Origin: Reticulitermes speratus | Lineage: Eukaryota; Arthropoda; Insecta; Blattodea; Rhinotermitidae | Length of the DNA: 64,000 nucleotides | Direction: 5' to 3' | Assembly (NCBI GenBank): GCA_021186555.1 | Contig: JAJKFL010000006.1 | Span: 45,022,138 to 45,086,137 of the forward strand | In this document: in pieces, positions 11,501-23,500 of the stretch | Layout of the letters: each line of letters starts with the position of its first letter | How positions within the stretch are numbered: position 1 is the stretch's first letter | Notes under the pieces: model-generated | The model's database searches: none | Seen by the model: only the letters and a program-made list of their open reading frames with translations | Told to the model about the DNA's origin: nothing | Position numbers and translations under genes: made by a program

Positions 11501-14500
11501 GATCGTGAAGCCTCGAAAAATGAGGCGGCCTAGGCCCCCAAGGGGCTGTCGAGCCATTGGGAGGGGGACTAAACAAGATAGAGAACCCAACCCAAAAAAA
11601 AAGTTTACTTCTCAGTCTATTAACATACAGAGTTTCTGAAGTCACCACAAGGAGTGTCCAGAAGTCCCCTTCCCACCTTCAAGTTCCTTAAATCATCATA
11701 AGAAGCACTTCGAACTTAAACAGTGAAAATAATGAACCAAGTTAATAAGGCACAGTTTGTGAATTTGGTTTGTGGAGACAAAGTCGGCCATATCTCTGCA
11801 TCTTTTGTGAGGCTCCACCAAGAAGAAATCAGTTTTCAGAAGTGGTGTGCAAAGGTAAGAATTCTGGCACACTAGTGGTAAGTGAAGAAAAAACAGTTGT
11901 GCAGGTTGGTTGTACATACAGAGACAGTCCGAAGATGTGTTCAGGGCTTTGTCCGACATCAAGATTTACGCTCTTACTTTTTGTAGAAAAATCTGTAACC
12001 AGAATTGTGTACTTGGGTATGCTTGCAATGTTTATGCTGTGTTCTGTGTGAGTTACAAACTGAAACTGAATCCATGTAGATAGAGGTATCTTAACGCAGG
12101 ACTGAACAGGACAGAACGCTGCAGAATGGGTGGTGATATCCACTGTATGGCAGGCAGGTCTGTGAATAAAAAATGCCATGTATGATACTCATTGTTACTG
12201 GACACTCTGTGAGTGGGTTTATAGACTCAGTGAGCAAGTTATGCTGTAATCTGGACACGCTGTATAATGTGCATTAATTTTAGACTTTAGAGGACGACAT
12301 GAGTTTGGTTGTGAGTTACATGGTTTTCAATTACCAGCTTCTTTTCTTACAACATGCCAGTGTTTTTAATTTTTATGTTCAGTCAACTGGCACTGGTGAT
12401 AACTGAGTTTACATGCTGGTGACGGTAGTGTCCAGACGCTGTTTGCAGACTGTGTGATGCTCTTATTGGTAATGGGGAATGATTTTTAATTACTGTGTTG
12501 TGTTTAAGGACTACATGTACTACAAAGCAGCGTATTTATTTGTTGTTAGTTTTATAATTAAATGGAAGTCTAATTGTCTATGCAAAATAAAGTCATTATT
12601 TTATCAGACAAATATTGTTTGCCACTGCCTGTCAGCTCATTTTTCATATTAATGTAGCCTACTCGGCCAACTGCCCAAACATTTGTTGGAATAGTGGCAG
12701 GATGTAACAAATTACATTTGTCAGATAAAATAAGGGTCTTGTATAATATTGTGTGAAATCATTAGTACTTCTGACTGCAGGTAGATCCTGAAGAACGAGG
12801 GCTTGTGTATGAATTCGAGGTGAAGTACAGCAGTGTGAAGAACGAACAGTCTGTTCTGTTAATGCGAGTGACGCTGCTGCACCCCTACAGGGCATTCACG
12901 ATTGAAGATAAGTTTAACTTCTCCAGCAGAGCGAATCTTATGATTCGCTTAAACACAGGTATGATGATAACGCACCTTTAACCTTTTGAAAGTTATCAAA
13001 AATGAGCCACTGAAATTTCAGTTACAGCAGGGTATTAGGAAATCCAGTTGAATGATTGTCATCTCTTCAGAAAGGATCCATTCTCATAGAGTTACAAAAC
13101 TTTACTGTGCAATTAACACTTTCACTGCTGGGTGTTTAAATCGCCTAGGGTGTTACATTGCCAGGGATTTATTGAATGTTAAACAACTAGTGCGTCGTCT
13201 TATAAATTATAAAATATAATTATATATAAAATTATGTCTAAAATGCATATATTTTTTGTAGTTGTCGGCTAGGGATTAATAAAGATGTACAATATGTTTC
13301 CTGAAAGAACTTATTGTGTGCGTGGCCTATTTAAGGCAAAAGAGCAGAGCAAATTTTAGATCGACTAAAGTTGATGGTGGCAAATTAAAACGTAAATACT
13401 TAAATCGACCATGGTCGACTTTGGCAGTAAAAGTGTTAAGAGAAACTTTCATCAGGTGTTTGGGTTCATGATGCTGTGAATTGTTGAATGTTTATAGTGG
13501 CAGTGATAGCTGAAGTTAATGTGTACGGGAATTGGTGGAATCATAGTGATAGGAAAAACAGAAGTACTTTGAGAAAAACCTGTCCCACTGCGACTTTGTC
13601 CCCCACAAATTCCACGTGGACTGGCCTGGGATTTAATCTGGGCCTCCACAGTGAGAGGCAAATGACTAACTACCTGTACCCTGACAAAGCAGCCTGTACC
13701 CTGACACACAGCCTGTACCCTGACACAGCAGCCTGTACCCTGACACAGCAGCCTGTACCATGGCACAGCCATAACTTTCACAAAAAAAAAGTTTTGTTAC
13801 ATTCAGTATTTTGCATCTCACTATCTTCTTGGCCAGTTTTAATGACTACGCCGCTACAGTTGTACTCCCTGTGTTCAGTTAAGTAGCAGGACGTGAATAC
13901 ATATTAGGAAGTGAAAGTATTCTCCATGCATTCTTAACGATGGCAGTAGATGGATGGGAGCTATCTGCTTCGTGCATTACCACTCCACCTCTGCAGGAGT
14001 AGCCCCATGTTGCCCATTGTATAGGAGGCTGGGTTGGGCATAGAACCAGTCTGAATGCTGTCGCAACCGCAGTTCTGCCCCTTTGATTTGTAACTCGTCT
14101 AGGTCCAACATCACATTACGTTCGACAGTGCACTCCGTTGTATCAGGTCCAACATCGGTCTCAACTCGACACATGTTTTGGTTGTGTTTTATATTGGTTT
14201 TCCATAAGATCCTGCTTTATAATGGCTGTTGTTTGAACTTTGGGGTTTAAGAAGTATTTTTCTGTCATCAAAGGAAAGAAGCAGCTGTTTACAGCAAATA
14301 CCTTGGAGGGAGAAAGATGAACGTGTGTCTGTACTTCCATGCGGTTATCATTTTTGTTTATGTTTTATTGTTACCTTGCAAGAAATTTGTAGGTGTGTGT
14401 TTTTTTTACCTCGTTAGATGTGTTTTTTACCTCGTTAGATGTGTTTTTTGTGATTGATTAAAGAAGTTGAATGTGAATGAAGACACTGTAAGGAGAGAAA

Positions 14501-17500
14501 GTGAAAAGAGCAGTGTTGAAGAAGATTATTTTGTGATTTAGCGACAAGTTTAATGATTTGTCAGGTGAAGTTAGTAATAATGTAAATACAATAATGTCTG
14601 TGACTCTAGCTGTAGATAAGAGAAGTAGAACTATTGGTGGAACAAAGTACATAGTTTCAGAAGATTCTGAAGAGGAAATTTGTGTGGTGAGAGCAAAGCA
14701 TGTGAGAGTGATTGATGGTGTCTGCAATAAATGTTGGTGTTGGTGATGGAGGTGTTGGAGGTGAAGTAACAAACAGTGATGCTGAGTATGAAGATGGTGA
14801 TGCTGATATCAGTGCTGTACAAAGACAAGCAACTCCACAGAGGGAGTATATACAACAACATTTGATACTCCTGGACAGTAAACCCCCTAGCTAAACTGCG
14901 CATTGGAACAAAAGACCAAAGGCGCACAAGTCACAGCAAACTGTGCCACACCACTGGAGTTCTTTAATGTTGTTTTTTATAGCAACATTGGTGGAAAAAA
15001 TTACTGCAAAGATGAATTGAACAATTTTTACCAACAAATGCACAAAGACATGTAATGTCAATAGTTTATTTTATTTTATTAATAGCTTTCCCCAATACGT
15101 ATTTCGGCGTGCTTACATCGCCATCTTCAGGGGGTCGTTGAAGTTTTTAACATAGACCAATATTTAAAAATACATCGTAACAGCCATAGTTATGTATAAT
15201 AATGTTACAATGTTAAACAGTGTCACTATATATAAAATTGTATAATCATAAATATTAATAAAATTAATAAAACAGTGTAAAATTAATAGGTTACATAGTA
15301 TAATGTAACTGATAAATTATTGGCAGAGCGGTCTTGCGTTCCAAAACGATAATGAAATAATGGGTGAGTTTTCAATATGGCATGAATGGTCTGATGTGGA
15401 AGAAGAGATATTGGCATTTTGTGGGATGGTTGTTAGTGTCAGAACTAATTCATTTACCTGACATGAAAGACTCTTGGTCAAAAGATTTTTTATGCAGAAT
15501 GTAATTCTTTGGTGAAATATTTACAAGAAAACACTTTTTTTTTTTTTTTCCGAATATTTTGGATGCTGAATTTGGATGCAATTCACAATATTGACTGCAG
15601 TCTGAGAATTGGGACACAAAAGTGAGAAACTTTCTGAAATACGTAGTTGCAAGGTGTAGAGAACATTTTATTCCTGGCCAGAACCTACCAGCTGATGAGT
15701 CTGTAGTTGGTTTCAAATGAAGAATTTCATTCATCATTTACACACACACACACACACACCCACATAAAAAACCAAATACATGTGTAATCTGTATATAGGT
15801 TCTGACAGACTTTGTGTTAAGCTGTGTCTGCACATTCGTCTCTTACCCAGGCAGAATTACCACAGAGATCCTGATCAAACCAGACCTTCCATTCACTTAT
15901 GAAATTTTTCTGCACCTTTTCAGTAACATTAGAGAAGCATGTCTTGATGTCACTGGTTACCACATTCTTTCTGACTGATTCTACACCTGTCCTACACTTG
16001 CCAATAAACTACAGTCAGTTTTCACCTCACTGGAACTAATGAATAACAGGAAAGATGTTTCTGCTGTCATGGAAAAATTAAAGCTAAGAAAAGTTGCGAA
16101 GGTGGCATACAGGATTAATGGAAACAGTCTGCTGCTGACGTGCTGCGACAAATGTGTAGTGATTGCGCTTAGGATGTGCAGCACATCCGACTGGGGAAAC
16201 CATCAAGAGGAGAAGAGTTTGGGGTGAGGAAGAAGTAGAAGAATAAGATGAAAGTAGTAGTAGTAGCAGCAGCAGCAATGGTGGTAGTGATAGTGGTAGA
16301 GAAGCCAAGTGTGATTGTAAATTACGACATGGGTGGAGTAGATACTGTGTAGATCAGTACACAGCGACATATCACTTCATTCAAAAGGCACTGAAATTGT
16401 GGCAGAAATCATTCTTATGCAGTACTGCGGTTGCAACAGTAAGTGGATACATCCTCCATGTAGAAAGTTGCAAGAAAAACAACTCTAAACCAATGAGCCA
16501 CATCAAATTCAGGTGACAGCTAGTCTTGGACGTGGCAGGAGATTTCTGCCCGGTGGTGGTGCATCCAGCAGAGGACGAGACTTCACATCGACAAGGAGCG
16601 GAGACAAATGGGAAGCTGCATATAATTATTCCACTCCTGGATGGAAAACACGAAGACTGCACAGTGTGCTACAAAAGAAATGTGGCAAGTGGAAGGAGGA
16701 AAACAACTGACATTTGTGAAACATGCAACAGTTAACCCAGATTTTGTATAAGAAATTGTTTCAAAAAGGTACCACGCAGTGAAAATTTTGAAACTTTAAA
16801 TGCTTTTGAGACACTAGATTCAATAAAAATTCACATTTTTTTCAGACTTCAAACTTCCTTCTTAAAATTATGTTAATTTCCAACTGTATCCCTAATAAAT
16901 GTCTTTAGAAATTTAAGTTGGCCGAGACTATTGGAATTCACAAAAAAGAAAAGTGGCTTGCGAAGAGTTGAACTTTTTATGTTACTGTCTTCTTGTTTGT
17001 CATCTCTTCTGGGAAGAACAAACCTAATTATTGTATTGCATTTATTCTGTTATCCAGGCGCATCGTACACGTTTAAAGTGACCTTCAAAAACTGTGGCAT
17101 TGGAACGTATGGAGTGCCAGTTTGCTTTACACTGGAACGTGAAAGTCATTCTGAGAAGAAGCAGTTTGACATCATTCGAATGATGGTGGGTATTTTGACT
17201 TTGAAACTTTGTTGTTGTAATAACCCAGCCCGCCAGATGTCCTGGTGTGCTGATGCATTTCTGAAGTGCCTTAAGTAATACACTTCACCTTCACTGCTGG
17301 CCTGTGTGCACCAAGTGAGTGCATTGTAGGGTGCTTTAAATTTAAAACTACTTAATCATGGTCAGTAGTTGAAGTCGCACCTCAGGGCTGTTGAAGGCTG
17401 AAATGTGTACAGGACCTTCCTTGAGAAATTGACAGTTGCTGTGTGCTGAAGAAGATATTATTGTAGTTATGGAACCAAATGTTCATAGCTGTCATCATGT

Positions 17501-20500
17501 GGCCTTTTTCTTTGTCATAACACATATGCACATTCTTTGTATATGCCATAACACATCTGCACTACCAGTTTCTGTGCTATAACAAATTTATTATAATGTG
17601 AATCCAAACAACAGTAATTGAATGCTGACAGTTGTCTGTCAGAACACACCCATATAAATATTTATAGAACACAACCACACTGTTGGCAGTTTCCCACTAG
17701 ATCACAGCGTAATACACAACAAGGAATATAGGGAGGCTCCAAACTCTTTCTAAACACAAAATAAAATATTTCCATGGTGTTGGTGGAAGTTCAGCAGAGA
17801 GAGAGAGAGAGAGAGAGAGAGGACAGAAGTGCAGATAAAACCCAACACCACATAACAACAGCAAGGACCCAATACACAGATCACTCAAGCGAAACCATAA
17901 TTCAAAATTACCAGTTTGAGACGTAAATTTAGAAATGACTTGCTGATTTACAGGCTGTACATGGAATGAGTTGCTAAGGTAGTACAAAAGGGTAGTTTGG
18001 GGTGCGGGGAAAGTCAGGAAACAAAGCAAAGAGTATCGTAGGCAATATGGCAGCTGCCCAGGAGCGTCATGTACACAGCACATCTCCATTACATTTACAA
18101 AAGTAAAACTTGAGCTATCAGTTGTTTTGGGACGTGACGTTGCCTTAGTGGGTATTTCATTCCTCACATTTCAAGACAGCATGTTGGTTTTATCCTCAAG
18201 GTTCATGGGACCTTATGACAGACGAGACCATCGGGAACCAAATGCCCAGTTGGCACATTGTCACATCCAAGAAGACCTTATACCTTATTCCCACTGCTGC
18301 AAAAACCTCAAAGCTTGCCAACTATAACTTGCCAATACGCTACATCATCATTTGTGTTAAACCATTTACTGCATACAAGTTTCTCTCTCCACTTTTTTGT
18401 TTCTGAACATTTTAATAATATGAATTTGAAATCCTCCTACCGTGCTCAGGACAGAGACAAGTTGTAAGCCCTTGTGAACATTGTTCCATAAGATGTGGAG
18501 AGTTTCTTGACTAGCCGAGAAACTCTTAGCTTCCAAAGAAGAACTCTGCTCCTTTGAGGTAGTTACTGTAGTTAGTAATCCTCCTCCCCTAAACACAGGA
18601 ACACCTTCTCTCATGTCCTTCCTTTATCTCTTGTAGTTTCCAAATCTGACTGTGAGCCATATTTTCCACTTTCCACCGTAGATTATTTCCTTCTAGCACA
18701 TACAAAAAACTGAGATCATGGAGCACAGTCCCGGTTGGTATAATTCCTCAGCTAGTCAAGAAATTCCCTGCATTTTGTAGAACCCAAATATTCATTACCA
18801 TGCTCACAAGAGCCTGCCACTTTTCCTTATCCTGCCTTAGTTTAACTTAGTCCATGTGCTCCCATCCTTTTTAAGAACCATTTTAATAATATCCTTACTT
18901 CTGTGCCTAAATCTTCCAGGTGGTCTCATTTCTTTAGGTTTCCACACCAAAACCCTGCATGCATTTCTCTTTTCCTCCATATATGTCACATGCTGTGTCC
19001 ATCTTATCCTCCCTGATTGGATCACCTAAATACTGTAGTATTTGGTGACAAGTACAACTGTAATGCACCCAACTGAGTATCTCCCAGCCTTTCCACCTGA
19101 AAATATAAACAGATTCGTTACCCAAACCACTGTGTTGTGCTCAGGATGTCAGACAAGAAAATACAGAAGCCTTGTAATGCTCAGGGTAATATGCATTGAC
19201 AGAGCCCTTTGGAGTTACTTTGTCCCACCTGCCTTGACAACTGAAGTGCACTTTGTGTACCTTTGATTGTCACACTTTCTTTTAACTTTAAAGCTACAAT
19301 TCACAATGTCACATTGATAATACGGAAGGTTTTGATGAGTGCATTCACTTGATGACATTGTGCCACTTTTAGCTGCAGACATTGTATACATGTTATGGTA
19401 ATGACTGAATCTGATGATGTTTAGAGTGCTGTGTGGTTACAGGTTGTAGATGTGATTGGGCCAGACTGCGCTATTAAACACACAGAATCAAAGGAAGACA
19501 GCCCATTCACTGGTGAACGATGGCTTGGCATGAAAAGAACTGTTCATGGGTAAGTTGATAGTGAACCGTGATGAAGTACCGTATATTCTCGAATCTAATC
19601 CGCACCCGAATCTAATCCGCACCCAGTTTTTGGCGACTTCTTAAACAAAAAAAAGTTAGTTCGCGATTCTAATCCACACCTTTCCTTCAACCACCCCTTG
19701 CCCACGGGGCGACTGATTGAATAATATTGGATGTTACCAATGCGTTAAAATCCGACGCTACGCCTGTGGCCGATGAGTCATACCGATAGAGGCGGGGCCT
19801 TTCTCAACAGACGTGCGCAATCTCGTCTGAAGCCAGCTGATCTTTAGTTGTTGAAACGTGGGAGGTGCTTGTTCCAGTTTGTCGTGTACCGTAGTTATGG
19901 AAGAGGGACACCTGAAATCTAAACGACTCTCATATACGGCAAAGTTCAAACGTGAAGTTATTCGGTGCGCAGAGGAGAATGGAAACCGCAAAGCCGCTGC
20001 AATTTATGGAGTTGATGAAAGCAACGTTCGACTATGGTGGAAACACAAGGCAGCGATGACATTGTATGGGAGGACGATGTTGAAGATAAAGATGATAGTG
20101 ACTGGGTGGAGAGCACGGATAACGATTCAGTTATGAGTGATGACGGCGAGTCTGATGAATAATAAATTATAATAATAAATAATAAAATAATAGATTATTG
20201 TATTGTATTGTTCTTACGTTGTTTATTAATTACGTTATTGTTATATTGTACAGCAGCTCAATCATTTTTCCAAAATCCAGCTCTAGACCGCGAATCTAAT
20301 CCGCACGCAAATCTAATCCGCATCTGATTTTTTAGCCCTCTAAAACTGTAAAAAAGGTGCGGATTAGATTCGAGAATATACGGTAATTTTTATTGAGTAG
20401 ATATGTTGCAAGATACCCAGATTTTAGCCATGATAGCTCAGTTAACACAGTGACTAAGATACAGGCTAGATGACAGGGTATTTGGGACAGGGATAGAGGT

Positions 20501-23500
20501 TTGACTGTTCGTGTTATCTGTACTGGCTATGGGCCGTAGTCAGTCTCCTGTATGGTGGGTACTAATGGCTGTTTCCCTGGTATAAAGCAGCAGGATTGCA
20601 AGCACTCATTGCATATAATGTGAGGTTCAGAGTGCTTGCAGCTTTATCTGCATCCCTCTATATGTCTACATGGCATAAAAGCATACCAGACTTCCTAACT
20701 AACACTGTCTTTCAACTTCCATTGCTATGAAGTCTTCCCATAACAATGCTCTTGACTGTTTAAATACTGTCTTTGACTGAAGAGCTGGATTTGTACAGTG
20801 AAACTTGGATTTTGTGTTCCTTGTATCTGTGTTTTCATTTGCCTCACCAAAACTGAAGTTTTCTAGAATATAGGTTTGTGGTTTCCATCCAGTTCCTTAA
20901 TTATATGTTCAAATTGATCATAAATTGGCCTGTTGCTGTCATTTTAAGTACCTTCATTTGGAAAGTGGTGGAGGGGTGGGATGATTTCAGTTATATTTCC
21001 TACCGCCTCTTTTGTCTGCATGTCGTACATGTTGTGTTGTGTACTCTGGAGCAACCTGGCTGAGGTACCAATACCGGCCTGTTCTTACAACATGATGGCT
21101 AGGCCTGGGCCATTGTTGGTAACTCAGCCACGTTACTCCACCATACACAACGTATGGCATAGAAAATGCCCACTGCATGTATAGAATGAATGTGGGAAGG
21201 CTGCCTCTGTGGTTTTGATAACAAGTGTACAGGGTTCAGCAGACAGTGAAGAAGTGGGAGCCAACTTTTATGGACATGTAGAAGAAGTGAACTAGATTAC
21301 GTTGAGTGTTTTTAAATTCGATAACTACGTACGTTTTCATTCCCTTGACTTTGCACCCATTTTAAATTCTTCCTGCTGCAGAAATGTAAAATCTGGGTGT
21401 CATTGTGTTCCATATTAACCTTTACTAACGACCAAAGTTTGCATATGCAAATGCACGTAAAAAACCACCCCAAGAAATTAATTTATATGTTTAGGCAACA
21501 AGGAAATTTACTGTCTTTTTAAGACATGCTCATAATCTCTGTTTTATTTTCCACAAATTAGTGTTTATGTCATAATTTTATCTTTTCTTGTTCAAATAAT
21601 ACTCATGTTTTTCATAAACAATGTGCTGAAATTTAAATGCCAACCTGGTCATTTGAAGGTTAACGTGGCCAGGTGCATAAAAAAGACTTCATTTCCTGCA
21701 TTCACTGGTGGGAGAAATCATGTTTTATATTTCTTCTGTTATTTTTTTATTTCTGTGAAGTTTTGAACTTTCTGTGTGCTGCCATACTTTAAGATAGCAT
21801 GCTGAAGTTCCATTAATTATGGGTTATGTAAGGAAAGTTCTGCCCTGCTTCCTTTTTAAGGAACTAAAAATATGTTAACGAGAATAGTGCCAGATAGTTG
21901 GATTGCTACTGGTAGACTCCTGGTGGCAGCAGAATTTTTTCTCATTGCAGCCTATTCAGGCTTCAAGTGATCAAACCCTTCTGTTCAATAACGTATTTTG
22001 GCAAATGTTGAAGACAAGAATCCAGCCTTTATTCTCTTCCACACACTGTCAAGGAGCAGTTACAGTAGTGAAACTTTCCATTGACGTGAGTCTGATGTAA
22101 CTGACACATGTTCCGAAGATCAAAGGTGATGGATACACTATACATCGAGCTCCAACTTTCACGAACGCTGCATGGTGATATGACAAAGATACACAGAGAT
22201 TGTGTAAATTTGTAAGTAAGCACACACTGTGCTCCCTAGCAATTTGTAAGTGAAGTACACACGTGCTCCCTATGCTAATTTTGTAAGTGAAGTACACACG
22301 TGCTCCCTATGCTAATTTTGTAAGTGAAGCATACACGGTGCTCCCTTATGCAATTTTTGTAAGGAAGCACACACGGTGCCCTTATGCAATTTTGTAAGTG
22401 AAGCACAAAACGGTGCTCCCTATGCTAATTTTTGTAAGTGAAGCACACACGGTGCTCCCTTATGCTAATTTTTGTAAGTGAAACACACACGTGCTCCCTT
22501 ATGCTAATTTTTGTAAGTGAAGTACACACGGTGCTCCCTTATGCTAATTTTTGTAAGTGAAGTACACACGGTGCTCCCTTATGCTAATTTTTGTAAGTGA
22601 AGTACACACGGTGCTCCCTTATGCTAATTTTTGTAAGTGAAGTACACACGGTGCTCCCTTATGCTAATTTTTGTAAGTGAAGCACACACGTGCTCCCTTT
22701 CTAATTTGTAAGTGAACACCACGTGCTCCTATGCTAATTTTTGTAAGTGAAGCACACACGGTGCTCCCTTATGCTAATTTTTGTAAGTGAAGTACACACG
22801 GTGCTCCCTAGCTAATTTTGTAAGTGAAGTACACCGTGCTCCTTATGCTAATTTTTGTAAGTGAAGTACACACGGTGCTCCCTTATGCTAATTTTTGTAA
22901 GTGAAGCATACACGGTGCTCCCTTATGCTAATTTTTGTAAGTGAAGCACACACGTGCTACCCTTATGCTAATTTTTGTAAGTGAAGCACACACGTGCTCC
23001 CTTATGCTAATTTTTGTAAGTGAAGCACACACGGTGCTCCCTTATGCTAATTTTTGTAAGTGAAGCACACACGGTGCTCCCTTAATGCTAATTTTTGTAA
23101 GTGAAGCACACACGGTGCTCCCTTATGCTAATTTTTTAAGTGAAGCACAACGTGCTCCCTTATGCTAATTTTTGTAAGTGAAGCACACACAGTGCTCTCT
23201 TATGCTAATTTTTGTAAGTGAAGCACACACCGTGTCCCTTATGCTAATTTTTGTAAGTGAAGCACACACCGTGCTCCCTTATGCTAATTTTCAACACATT
23301 ATTAAGCTATGCTTTGTGGAAAAAGAAACGTTTTATGTGGAGATCACTGCTGCCTGTTCATCTGACCTACCGTCAGCAACTAAACAGTTTGTTGGGCTGT
23401 CAGGAAATTTTGTATAGGCATTCTTTACAAAAAGTTGTTGAGTATGCATGAATTTCATGAAAATCAGCCCCTAAGCAGTCGCACATTACTGAAGGGCATA

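Larger units (their letters stand above)
14540..16790 (+). pseudogene. piggyBac transposase pseudogene
   Basis: Pieces in family order: an acidic N-terminus (14558-14890); [15 protein letters not shown] (about 14950); '[15 protein letters not shown]' (about 15445-15485), like 'L..LPSL.DYWS.D'; '[16 protein letters not shown]' then TGA then 'RISF' (15670-15730), the family GQNLSIDESM...GFKGRISF segment with Gly changed to a stop; '[15 protein letters not shown]' and '[18 protein letters not shown]' (15870-16010); 'NYDMGGVD' and '[20 protein letters not shown]' (16320-16415), like MGGVD..DQY; and a C-terminal Cys-rich end 'CTVCYKRN...CETCN..CFKKYH' (16650-16780). Several stops and frameshifts make it dead. 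An insertion at about 15058-15345 splits it. Confidence 0.85.

Noticed and set aside
17697..18167. 156-codon minus-strand ORF
   Set aside because: Contains a Ser/Leu run from the (GA)n microsatellite and no recognisable domain; likely chance.
22049..22297. Minus-strand ORF running into the 40-bp array
   Set aside because: Composition driven by the array; no family resemblance.
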